From: Ascaphus truei | Taxonomy: Eukaryota > Chordata > Amphibia > Anura > Ascaphidae | Reading direction: 5' to 3' | Length of the DNA: 64,000 nucleotides | NCBI GenBank assembly: GCA_036426205.1 | Contig: CM071573.1 | Coordinates: 76,146,743-76,210,742 of the forward strand | The notes under the pieces: model-generated | What the model saw: the letters and a program-made list of their open reading frames with translations, nothing else | Told to the model about the DNA's origin: nothing | The model's database searches: none | Shown here: piece by piece, positions 23,468 through 33,803 of the stretch | Numbering within the stretch: position 1 is the stretch's first letter | How the letters are laid out: the number at the start of each line of letters is the position of its first letter | Position numbers and translations under genes: made by a program

Positions 23468-23905
23468 TCAGTTCTGTAATATTAGATAATACTGTCTGCA
23501 TACATTCTTACACTCCTAATGTAATTTTTGATGTTTTTGTTTAATGTTCTAAGCATCCTTTGGTTGCTACAGCAACCATTTAGAAAGTCATATCCACTTC
23601 CTCTTTTGTAGCAGGCTCTGACACGCACTTTTTTTAGCTCTGCCCTTTTTGCAACAAAGTATCCCAAACAGATCTGTCGCTCTGTTACGAACAGCAGACT
23701 GTCTTTTGCTCTGAAAGCTGTAACAATAATGTGTTACACTTGATCATATAATGTTAAATATCAGCAACACCATTTCACAGACTGCGGCACAAAGTTAGAA
23801 GGCAGACATTTCATTAGGCACCCAATTAGGATTTGTACAGATTTATAACAGAAGCACCAAACGATTGCCATCTTAGGTAATAATGTCATGTATATTTTCA
23901 CATGC
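23468..23905 (+). repeat. Dispersed repeat, copy 2 (direct pair with 19505)
   Basis: It has the same order of blocks as 19505-19935, with substitutions throughout, so it is an older, independent insertion and not a local duplication. Confidence 0.75.
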
Positions 23906-26085
23906 TTTAAAGTATCTTTTAGCGTGGCAGATATCATATGGCCCTTCATAAGGCCATAAGGAGTCTTCCAACATGGACAATCTTTTAAGGTGTAGCACAA
24001 GTTCTTAGTCAATATATTATTTGGTGCACAAATACAATGGAACACAATTGCCCCACATGATGCTAGCAGGGCGTCCTGTCACAGTGACACAGTATGCATA
24101 GTGCTCCTGAGTTCGAGAAGCACTTTTAATTTGAGTTATTCCTATTTCTTACATAGACGTAGCATTACAAAGTCTCGCTGGTGGCAGGAGCAGAAGTTCC
24201 ATTGCTTTTGTTGCTAAAAAGTTACTATGAAATGTAATTTTTTTTTAAATACATGTTTTCTAAGATGCAGATTGTATAGTGTTCAGCGCCTAACGCAAAA
24301 AAAAAAAACGTTAACTTCAAACTCAGTCTGCAAATGTGTTTTTATGTAAAAACCTTGGCCACTAAAAGTCTCCATCTGCTCAGCTTCCTTTAGATCTCTT
24401 GGACAGGCTTTTCCCATTAGGATCATAACATCCACTCCACACCTGCATCTCAACCAATATGACTTTCTGATATTACTGCTCTGCAGTCCCTCTGCAGAAC
24501 ACTAAGGATGTGCTGATCACCACATGCATACATTAAATATGTGTATATGCTTCTGACTTAATGATATTGGGCTATTGAGGAAAAATCTCTTTGGGAGCCA
24601 TCACCATCCTGTTTGTTCACAAGTGGGGGTGCAGATTCTATGCAGTGTCCTTTGCAGCAGAATAAAAATAAACGAAGGAATAAACATATTGTATCTACAT
24701 AGATTGAGAACACTTGTTTTGTGTGTGTCTGGTGCCTCATGTTAAAGCAGCAGTCCAAGCTGTAATATGTGCATCCATACAATCCACACAATGACATGTA
24801 ATTAGCTAAGTTGCTGATCGATCCATTGTCCTGTGATCGATCGGCGAAGATTTGGTTTGGGGGTTCACTAAATGGCTGTCAGTACAGCAGAAGAGGACAA
24901 ACGATGCAAAGTTCTGGGGGGAAGATCATGTGACCAGGCAGTCACCAGATACAATTGGTGCACTGCTAGAGAGAGGGCAGAGCTCAAAAAGGGGTGTGCC
25001 TATTTCAGAAGAGGAAATTACTCTGTTAATGGTTGCTATAGAAACAAAAAATGCTTGTTACATTATAATACATTAAAAATGTCATTCAGAGTTGTTGTTT
25101 TTTTAAATGCTAGAAGTATTTTCTCATAGTACAGAACTGAATTCTTAAAAAAACAAAATAAAAAAACACATGTACGATATTGCTTGATCTGCAACTTAAA
25201 AAAAAACTACACAGACTTATCCTTTTTGCCATTAAATATAATTGATGCTTTTCTATAGGTTGTATATGTTTCCCACCATACATGTCGCATTGTCACATTC
25301 TTCCAATGTTTACTTCCTATCCCATGCTTTTATACCAGTACTGTATTACTATTTCTTTGTGTTTGCCAGCATGCTTATATACTGTAAAATGCTGCAAACA
25401 TAAAAATAAGCTGAATATAGTCAGAATCGAGTGCATAGCCCTTTGGGAGCAGTAGCTGGTGTAGCACTGCTGTTAGATTGTACACTTACTGTAAAAATGA
25501 ATTGCTAACAGACTGAGAATATAATGAATATATCACATCTGTTGTGGTGCCACCTGATCCACCCACTGGGTATCCATCTTTAAAAATCCCCAGATGACCT
25601 CCTAGCTCCAATCAGAGAGAATGAGTGTCTCTGAAATGCTTGAAATGATTTGGAAATGTGAATACCCATTCCCCTTTTCCAAACCACATATCCTCCCAGC
25701 CTCTATAGATGGCACTATTTGTGTTTTATTCTTTTCTTTTTTTCAATGTGGACCTGCGCTCCCCTTCACCGAAGACTGCACGGCAACTGGAGATCCATCA
25801 CAACGGTCCTTTGAATGGGTTTGAGCCGCCTTAAGAATTTAAAATGATTTATATTTGCAGCTGTGCACATTTCTATTTCATTTTTCAATATTGGCACATT
25901 GGATTCTTTTAAGTTGTTCACGTGTTAATTATTTAGATACAGATTATCAGTTATTATCGCTGTTTCATTACCACCATTAGTAGAACCTTTTTTTTTACAC
26001 TCCTAGCAAATCTCTAATATATGCCAGTAGGAGTGACACACACACATTCAACAGGTTGGTGCCATGCCAACAAAGTCTTTCTCTG
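23906..26085. other. Low-copy DNA, including a partial inverted relative of the 19505/23468 repeat
   Basis: A weak inverted relative of that repeat lies at about 24960-25150. Otherwise I see AT-rich DNA with several A or T runs and no gene. Confidence 0.35.
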
Positions 26086-26088
26086 TAA

Positions 26089-26435
26089 GGCTGAGCCCAT
26101 GGTGACTCCAGCCGTGCGGAGGTGCGCTGAGGCTGAGGAAAAGCGGGTGCTTTCCCTGTCTTAGTTCGCGCGCCATCCTGGGGCATGTCGGGGGGCGGGC
26201 CAGTGACGTCACGGAGCTGGTTCGCCCTCATTGGGCGAGCCGCTCCCGTGACTGGCCCTGCGCTCCCGTAAGCGCCGAAACTAAAAAAAAATTAAGTGCT
26301 GCGCCTTCGCACACCTGCGGAAGCGTGCGCGAGCCCCTGCTAAAGCCGCTCTCATTGCAGCTGAAGGGGCTCACTGACAAGGGTCAGCACGCCTCAGCAT
26401 GGGTCAGCACCTAAGCGCTGACCATGGACTCAGCC
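26089..26435. mobile_element. PIF/Harbinger-like MITE with TAA target duplication
   Basis: The termini GGCTGAGCCCATGG and CCATGGACTCAGCC are inverted repeats with 13 of 14 positions matching. TAA flanks the unit at 26086-26088 and 26436-26438, as expected for Harbinger elements, which duplicate a 3-bp TWA site. The interior is GC-rich, about 347 bp in total, and has no transposase. Confidence 0.75.
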
Positions 26436-26454
26436 TAACACTTGCTGAAGCAGC

Positions 26455-26545
26455 TAAGAAGGTGACCTCCATATCCATCTTAGCAAGACCAAAGTGATGT
26501 TTAACAAAATGTGTTAACACTGCAAAGATCGAAATAAATGATACA
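26455..26545 (+). mobile_element. RTE-type LINE remnant
   Basis: The plus strand reads LHIHLSKTKVMFNKM followed by a stop. This matches the KTKVMFN block of the RTE copies at 6480-6725. It begins just right of the Harbinger-like MITE, which may have landed in it. Confidence 0.6.
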
Positions 26546-26599
26546 TCAATAATTGTAAATTTCTTTGTCTTCCATCTACAGGGTTAACGTTTTATTTTA

Positions 26600-27880
26600 T
26601 GTAGCCCCCTTTCCCTATGCCTAAGGGAAACTACGCTGGCGACTACACGTGCTGCTATACCTGCTGCTCACAGGAGGCCTAAGCCTCTGCCTCTGGGAGC
26701 GTGGGGTGAGCACTTTCTCCTTTAGTGCAGCGCCTCCACTCTGAGGGATCCCAGCGTTGGCGGGATAACCCTTCACAGGAACTATTACAGTAATGAGTAC
26801 ACACACACGGTGTATAATGAGCATTTACTGAACACGCATCAATAACTATAATCAGTGGTTGACAAATCACCAAAAAATCTACTCGCCACACAAAAAAATC
26901 TACTCGCCACCTAGTACCAAACGTGTGCTGCTTGGGCCAATATTTACTCGCCCGGGGGTTAAATCCACTCGCCCGGGGCGAGAAAAATGTATAGGTTTGT
27001 CGAACACTGACTATAATGGTAACAATGCCCCAATGCAATACCCACACAATATATCACACTGATACAGCAGCACAATGTTCCCCCAAAGATCTGAGGGTGC
27101 CCTGGGCACCTAACCACCCAATGTCCACAGAAAAGTCCCAGTCCCAATTATGACATAGCGCTACCCCCTTGTGTGGTGATGGTGCACGGTGGGTACCTTC
27201 CTGGCTACGACCAGGGAATTGTGTAGGCCTTCTATTAGCAGAGCTCCGTCCGTGGTCCCACGATGCAGGATCTGCAAAGTCCCCTCTTGCCGTATGGGTG
27301 ATGGCCCGCCTCGTGGGGGAGCTCCAGCAGGAGTGTCTCCCGTAATGTCGATAGGCCTGGCCTGGTCCCAGGCCGCAGGGCACAGTGTTGCCGTCCGGTC
27401 ACTGGTGCAATACTACTGCAACAGTACTAAGTGGAGCATCCATATCTGGGGCTTTCCCTACAATACTGTACTGTTTGGTGGGATCAGGGCCTAACTGGGG
27501 CCTTGGGGTGAGTCATGGCCTAGTCCAGGAAAACACGGCTTCCTGGACCCTACCTGTCTCTTTACTTTCCCCCGTCCAACTGGCGCGCGGCTGTCTTCGC
27601 GACAAACCTCTATCCCTTCCTTCTCTGCTTGGAGCCCTATTGGCTCTGACTATCCATGTGCTAAGCCCTCCCCTGAGGACTCTGGACATGTAGTCCCTAG
27701 CGCCGTCTTGCGGAGCCATTAAGATGGCCACCGCAACTCATGGCTTGCTGCGCATGCACAACGCAGTCTACTACACTTGCGCAAACCTACAATGGCCGCC
27801 GCACTGACTGCGCATGTGCCACCTACAAGATGGCTGCCCCCTGCACTCCAACACAGCGCAGAGCTTTGGCGGCTCCTATC
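26600..27880 (-). mobile_element. LTR of an LTR retroelement, copy 1 (interrupted, right end unclear)
   Basis: The minus-strand 3' end is GGGAAAGGGGGCTACA at 26600-26615. Shared blocks with 28461-29701 include CCTGGGCACC, CAGGGCCT...CTGGGGCC, CCAACTGGCG-like words, and CATGCGCA with AAGATGGC motifs. It carries a hAT MITE at 26853-27009. The right (5') end is decayed or truncated, so the limit is approximate. Confidence 0.6.
26853..27009. mobile_element. hAT-type MITE with 8-bp target duplication
   Basis: The 157-bp unit starts CAGTGGTTGACAAATC and ends GGTTTGTCGAACACTG, an inverted pair. It is flanked by ACTATAAT at 26845-26852 and 27010-27017. An 8-bp duplication is diagnostic for the hAT superfamily. 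The interior repeats ATCTACTCGCC-like words. It is nested in the LTR at 26600-27880 and therefore younger than it. Confidence 0.9.
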
Positions 27881-28460
27881 CATCTATTCTTTATTTAAAG
27901 AATTATAACCCCTTAGTTAACAGGATTGTGCTCATATTTGCTGTACTAGTACCTTTATGAATTTAGATTGCTACAGAAAAGGGAATTATAATTTCTATCA
28001 TTCAATGTCAGCTTAGCAACACAGCCCCTGTGCAGTGAGTCCTCTATTTTTTTTAGAACTTGAGCTAAATGAGTCTATTGTCCTGTTTTGTTATCACATT
28101 CAGATGGATATCCCTAATGAAACATTATGACAGCACCTAGCAGGGCAAGCTTGAAAACAATGTATTCAGCTATATGTCGCCTATATTTTCACTACTGTCC
28201 TGTCAATTAAGGCTGTGTCTTTTATTGACAAGATTCTATTTAAAGTATTGGTTATATTGATTGAAGGCAGGATCCCTTCTCCGTCCTTTGATTATAAGAC
28301 ACATGGGGGATAGTCTGGAGCACCACAAAAAAACATTCAAGATATAGGAAAGTGTATAGTACACTATTTGAATGTTTGTTTAGTACCATGGCTGCCGCTT
28401 ATTTTTTTACACTTATACTGACAATTGAATAAAGCATAGATTCCCCAGAATCTATCTATC
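27881..28460. other. No recognisable feature
   Basis: AT-rich DNA without element ends. It finishes in a short ATCT repeat (28450-28460) that is also present right of the LTR at 29702. Confidence 0.4.
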
Positions 28461-29701
28461 TGTAGCGCTGTTTCCCCCACCCTATGGAAATGTGGTGGCT
28501 ACTGAGTGTGTGGCGCTTTACTGGTGGCTTTACCTGTGGCCTGAACCTCCACTGCTGGGAGCCCGGGGTGTACCTGATCCGTCTGGTGACAGCGCCACCA
28601 CCTATGAAGGGTCCTAGCACTGCTGTATACACCTAGCACAGGACCCAATACAATAGACACACACTTACTGAACACAGGTAAAACTAGGTATATCACTATC
28701 CCACATACAATATAGGCCTCGCACGGCCGTAACTCCACAGTGCCCTCCAACTGTAGTGTCCACAGTCTAATGGGATTCCCCCAAAGTACTGAGGTGCCCC
28801 TGGGCACCCAACCTCTCTGGTGTCCTCAAGAGCCAACTCACCCAATGTGTGCGACAGCGCTGCCCACAGTAACTGAAAGTGTTATAGTTGGTGCACGTTG
28901 TGAGGTACCTGCCCAGGTTCTCTAGCACCCGGGTATGGCGGAAAATCAAAAGGGATCTGCTGATCCAGAAACGTCGTTGTCAGCAAAACATCTGTCTCTG
29001 CAGGGGGTGGGTTCCAGATGGAGAGTCCCACCACGAAGAGAGGCTTTATTGGTGTGGTGGTCTGTTCCCAGACCACCGGATTTCCAATCCACCGCTGCGC
29101 CCTGGCTGTGTCCCTCAAATTTGGCACTACAGGGGCAGTGTCCCTATCTAATGGGCCTGTCCCTGTAGCAGTCACACATTTGCAGGGGAGTCAGGGCCTT
29201 GCTGGGGCCTATAGGGGATCTCTGGCCTAGTGCATTGTTCACTGACACCCTGCACACACAACCTCACCTCCCTGTGTCCCAGCTCCGACTGGCGTGGCTG
29301 CAAACACTCCAAATGTATCTTTTTACCAAGCAAGGGAATCCGAGAACCCTATTGACTCTGTCGCACCATGTGTCTCCGCCCCTGTGCATTCTGGGGGCTG
29401 TAGTCCCATGCGGAGCCTATGCTGTGAGTAATGGCCACTGGCGCTATCTCATGTACATGCGTGCCTTTGTAATGACTGCACGCTTCCCGGTCCTGCGCAT
29501 GCGAGATCTCGCACTGCGCATGCGCAAGCATAGCAAGATGGCGGCGCACTGCTAAGGGGGCCGCCGGGAGACTCAGGCGACTTGGTTGCCTCTTCATACC
29601 CCCTGCCTTGCTCCTGCAGCCTCACGGACATGCCACCCTCTCCCCGGCTGCAGCAGAGGTAAGCAGAGCCTGCGGGGAACCCAAGGGGGAACCTGGCCAC
29701 A
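28461..29701 (-). mobile_element. Solo LTR, copy 2, inserted in an ATCT repeat
   Basis: On the plus strand it runs from TGTAGCGCTGTTTCC to GGGAACCTGGCCACA. Read on the minus strand, its likely sense, it starts TGTGGCCAGGTTCC and ends CGCTACA. TATC flanks both sides (28457-28460 and 29702-29705), although the ATCT microsatellite makes the duplication ambiguous. GC-rich promoter-like words (GCGCATGCGC, AAGATGGCGGC) lie at 29500-29545, near its sense 5' end. It splits the microsatellite tail of the LINE at 29702-31330. All frames inside it look incidental. Confidence 0.7.
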
Positions 29702-30119
29702 TATCTATCTATCTCAATACCTTGTATAGTGCATATACAGAACCATGCTACTTTTAAAAACTCCAAAGGTGGTGCGAAGAATTAATCGAAGCTCAGTAAG
29801 GTGATTTGAAAGATCTGTCTTGAGCCATTTTCTGAAATTGGGATGGTTTTTGATGTTTCTGATGGATATAGAGAGGGCATTTCATTCCCTGACTCCCTGT
29901 ACTGAAGGGGCATGGCCAGCTCAACTAGTGCTTTTGAATCTGGGGACGTTTATAAGTTGTTTTGGAATCGTACTGTAGATTCAAGGTGGGTCTGTGGAAC
30001 ATACATTTTGTTTTTAGATAGAGGGGTCTGTGATGGCGGTGAGGTCTTTTTTGGCACTAGATGGGCAATTCTCTTTATCATTCTCAGAGCATTGACTGAA
30101 GTTCTAGCTGTGGCATTAA
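29702..30119 (-). pseudogene. LINE (L2/CR1-like), C-terminal remnant and tail
   Basis: Minus-strand blocks in shifted frames resemble the end of an L2-like polymerase: GNEMPSLYPSE, then KTIPISENGSRQIFQ. They are followed by TGCACTATACAAGGTATTG and a GATA-type tail. It pairs with the catalytic fragment at 31030-31330. The two are separated by the minisatellite. Confidence 0.5.
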
Positions 30120-31010
30120 CTTGGGATGTGAGGGTGGCTTGGGATGTGAGAGTGGCTTGGGATCTGAGGGATTCTTGGGATGTGAGAGTGGCTAGGGATG
30201 TGAGAGTGGCTTGGGATATGTAGGTAGCTTGGGACTGAGGGATGCAAGAGTGGCGTGGGATCTGAGGGATGCCTGGGATGGAAGAGTGGCTTAGGATGTG
30301 AGGTTGACTTTGGGTGTGAGGGTGGTGGCTTGGGATCTGAGGGATGCTTGGGATGTGAGGGTGGCTTGGGATGTGAGGGTGGCTTGGGATGTGAGGGTGG
30401 CTTGGGATGTGAGGTTGGCTTGGGATGTGAGGGTGGCTTAGGATGTGAGGTTGGCTTTGGGTGTGAGGGTGGTGGCTTGGGATCTGAGGGATGCTTGGGG
30501 TGTGAGGGTGGCTTGGGATGTGAGGGTGGCTTGTGATGTGAGGGTGGCTTGGGATGTGAGGTTGGCTTGGGATGTGAGGTTGTCTTGGGATGGGAGGTTG
30601 GCTTGGGATGTGAGGGTGGCTTGGGGTGTGAGGGTGGCTTGGGATGTGAGGGTGGCTTGGGATGTGAGGGTGGCTTGGTACTGTATGTGAGAGTGGCTTT
30701 GGATGTGAGGGTGGCTTGGGATGTGAGGGTGGCTTGGTATGTGAGAGTGGTTTGGTATGTGAGAGTGGCTTGGGGTGTGAGGGTGTCTTGGGATGTGAGG
30801 TTGGCTTGGGATGTGAGAGTGGCTTGGGGTGTGAGAGTGGCTTGGGGTGTGAGAGTGGCTTGGGATGTGAGGTTGGCTTGGGATGTGAGGTTGGCTTGAA
30901 ATGTGAGATTGGCTTGAAATGTGAGATTGGCTTGGGATGTGAGGGTGGCTTCGGATGTAAGGTTGGCTTCGGATGTAAGGTTGGCTTGAGATGTGAGGGT
31001 TTCTTGGTTA
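30120..31010. repeat. 18-bp minisatellite, about 49 units
   Basis: The unit is GATGTGAGGGTGGCTTGG with frequent A/G and T/G variants, repeated over about 890 bp. Because 18 is a multiple of three, all frames stay long: hexapeptides such as PPSHPK on the minus strand and GLGCEG on the plus strand. The minus frame of 299 codons therefore need not be a gene. It lies exactly between two halves of one LINE. Confidence 0.92.
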
Positions 31011-31029
31011 TTCAAGATGACTCCTAAAT

Positions 31030-31330
31030 GTCTTTGGTTTTTTTGTAATGTAAATGTTGAGACCTAGTGAAGGGTGGAGTGCTGAGCTCTTGCAATTAGT
31101 TCATTGGTAGGGTGAGTAAGTGAATCGGCGTGTTCCTTATGATTATTGGATGTTCCAGTGGAGTGTCATTGGCATAAAGATGGAATCTGTGTCCTCTTTT
31201 TCTAATGAGGTCTGCCAAAGATTTAATGCAAATGTTGAACAGGAGGGGGAAAAACGATGAGCAGTGTAGTACTCCCAATGTAACCGTAGTATATGGTACC
31301 ATATTTGTCCCATATGGGTGGATTGCATGC
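31030..31330 (-). pseudogene. LINE reverse transcriptase fragment (GVxQGS-YADD region)
   Basis: The minus strand reads GVLHCSSFFPLLFNICIKSLADLIRK and then HRFHLYANDTPLE. These are the GVPQGSxLSPLLFN and YADDTQL blocks of an L2/CR1-like polymerase with key residues changed (PQ to LH, YADD to YAND), so it is dead. The minisatellite at 30120-31010 follows immediately in the downstream direction. Confidence 0.7.
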
Positions 31331-31339
31331 TGTAAATGT

Positions 31340-32067
31340 TCTGGCTATGTATTATAATATATACTATGCATAACTATAAATAATAATATAGGCATTTAAC
31401 CATGCAGACTTATCTATTTATTTTGTTTGAAAGAAATGGCCGATATTTCAACAGTGGCCAGGAGCCTCCTGATTTACAGATATGCCCAGTATTCTACATC
31501 ATTGAAATAAAGCCTGTAGCCTTTTGGTGGAGGGTGGCATGACTTCATACCGATAGTCCCCATATGGAAGAGTAAGGCGTTATGGTAGTGTTGTAGGATA
31601 GGGACAAGAAGCTAAGAGGTGGGACAAAGGTTTTTTTTTAGCAAAATCTGTGGTGACCACTTTTCCTGGATGTCATTGAAGAAGCTGTACCCTTCCCTTT
31701 GTTTTAGTGGGATATGGTGGGGGGATTTAATGAGGTTATTGATGGCTGCGGTTATGATTTTGAAAAAAAAGGAAAGTGTTGTGAAAATATTGGGCAGAAC
31801 TTCCCGGTAATGGGGGGTTGCTCATATTTTGGCGCAGCTTGGTGGGGTACTGTGTTATTGTGAGGTATGAACCTTGTTGGGTTAGCTCCATTTGATGGGG
31901 TCAGTGAACCTTGTGAGATGTGTTATGGAGGAGGTGGTGTCATTCTCGTCTTGGCCGGCCAGTATGGGGAGTGTCCTACCAGGTTTTGTGTGTTTATGTG
32001 TGTGTTGTTTTGGTCCATCGAGCTTGAGGCAGCAGATGGTGATTTGGCGTCGGGCTTTGGGTATCCC
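31340..32067. other. No recognisable feature
   Basis: T- and G-rich DNA. A minus-strand reading has retroelement-like composition, but I could not assign blocks. Confidence 0.3.
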
Positions 32068-32598
32068 ATAGTTACATAGTTACATAGTAGATGAGGTTGA
32101 AAAAAGATGTACGTCCATCAAGTTCAACCTATGCTAAATTTAGACAACAGATACTTTATTCTATATCTATACTTACTTATTGATCCAGAGGAAGGCAAAC
32201 AAAAAACCCCATTAAGGGGAAAAATTAATTCTTTCCTGACTCCAAGAATTGGCAATCGGATTAATCCCTGGATCAACATACTTCCCATGTATACTTATTT
32301 GGTATATCCCTGTATACCTTTCCCATCTAAAAAGATGTCCAACCTTTATTTGAACAAATCTATTGTATCTGCCATCACAGTCTCCATGGGTAATGAATTC
32401 CACATTTTAACTGCCCTTACTGTAAAGAACCCTTTCCTTTGTTGCTGGTTAAATTTCCTTTCCTCCAACCTTAAGGGCTGTCCCCGAGTCCTTTGTACTG
32501 CCCGTGGGATGAATAGTTCTTTTGAAAGCTCCTTGTATTGTCCCCGAATATATTTGTATATAATTATCATATCCCCTCTTAGACGCCTCTTTTCCACG
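32068..32598 (-). mobile_element. CR1-type LINE, 5'-truncated 3' end
   Basis: The minus strand repeats 56676-57204 of the large CR1 element. It encodes KRRLRGDMIIIYKYI, ELFIPRAVQRTRG, LRLEERKF and GFFTVRAVKMWNSLPMETV, then the 3' UTR and the ATGTAACT-type terminal repeat at 32068-32085. In this copy the frame passes through the RTRGQPLRL junction where the long copy at 56804 is shifted, so that lesion is specific to the long copy. Confidence 0.9.
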
Positions 32599-32599
32599 C

Positions 32600-33739
32600 C
32601 ATGGGCTCTGTGCTTTGTAATCACCTGAGAATGTTAAGTTATGTTATGATGTATCAATAAAACTGGCAGTAGTTAGGTGTGTTTAATGAGGGTATCATGG
32701 TGGCATAAAGATGCGGATGAAATTGAGGCTGGGAAATTCATGAAAGAGACACTGCAGAAAGAAAGAAAAGGCTTATTCATGGGTCATATAAATAAAATGT
32801 TTATAGGGAGTTGCACCCTTAACCCTTTTCTGCCACTGGGATCTACAACACATTGCAGAACAATGCCCCTCTGGCAATGAAGAGTTATGGCATGTCGCCC
32901 TGATTCTAGCTTCCTACTAGACCAACATATCATAGATGAGGGAGCACCTCACCTCTTCCTCTGGTCGAGCGCCGCAGAAGTAAGAATTATTGCTGCAAGG
33001 CTATTGTTTCATTGTCTGTTGGCAGCAAAAAGAAGAAAGGCTCTCTGGACAGAAATAAATACACATGCTCTCTCCGAGCAAATTGCAGCCGGTCTGCACG
33101 CAGGCAGCGAGTTGAAGATGTCATCGACAATATTTGATGTTTCTGAAATCATGGTGACCACTGGCATGTAGAGAACAGTCAAACAAAACATGAATTGTGC
33201 TTCAGACCAATTTTTCTTATTATTATATGATAGTGGCATGAAATACCTCCTGGCCTCCGCTATCAACCGCTAGAAATTCATTCAGTAGCTGGGAATGCTC
33301 TTTTGTTTGTGCTCCTCGACCACGAGCAGATTTGCACTTCAATCAGACATATCCTCAAAAGACAAGATGACATTTCACTTACAGCATTTCTACCTATCTC
33401 AAGCCTTCAGAGTCTCTTTGTTGTAAGAAAGAGTTTTAATATTTGAGTGTAGCCCTCAAACAAATAACCTTTACCAATGAAAGTATTCAAAGGCCCCACT
33501 GCAGCATCCCACCCCCACCTCCCGTCTCTAAAGCTGCTAATCCTACGGAAAAGTTGCCTTCCAAAGACAGATCCGCAAAGCCCTCGTTAAGTCCGGGCTC
33601 ATAACCAATGTGATGTTAACTAGAACAAGAACGGACATTGTGTTCTCTGAGTTAACATGGTATCCTCAAAGCTAATTATATGAAAGAAAATCGGACAAAC
33701 AACATCTCGTTTGCATATGCTTAATGTCACATTATTTAA
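32600..33739. other. Low-copy DNA, no gene recognised
   Basis: Frames of 94 and 85 codons on opposite strands overlap at 32887-33266, without recognisable domains. No repeat ends are visible. Confidence 0.35.
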
Positions 33740-33803
33740 GTAATAATCCCCGAAGAACAGGGCATTATTGGCCAGTAATGCCCTGTTTTGAGGGGATTAT
33801 TAC
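33740..33803. repeat. 64-bp hairpin, short MITE or miRNA-like stem
   Basis: Twenty-eight-base arms starting GTAATAATCCCC and ending GGGGATTATTAC pair with about three mismatches around the loop TTGGCCAG. The arms also share CAGGGCATTA. Size and shape suit either a very short MITE or a precursor-miRNA-like hairpin. Expression cannot be judged here. Confidence 0.7.

Noticed and set aside
26679..29766. Many 60-120-codon frames within the two LTR copies
   Set aside because: They are not conserved between the two copies of the family, so they are incidental.
30116..31015. 299-codon minus-strand frame made of SHPKPP and ANLTSQ-like hexapeptides
   Set aside because: It is a translation of the 18-bp minisatellite. 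A unit length divisible by three keeps several frames open on both strands, and there is no unique sequence at either end.
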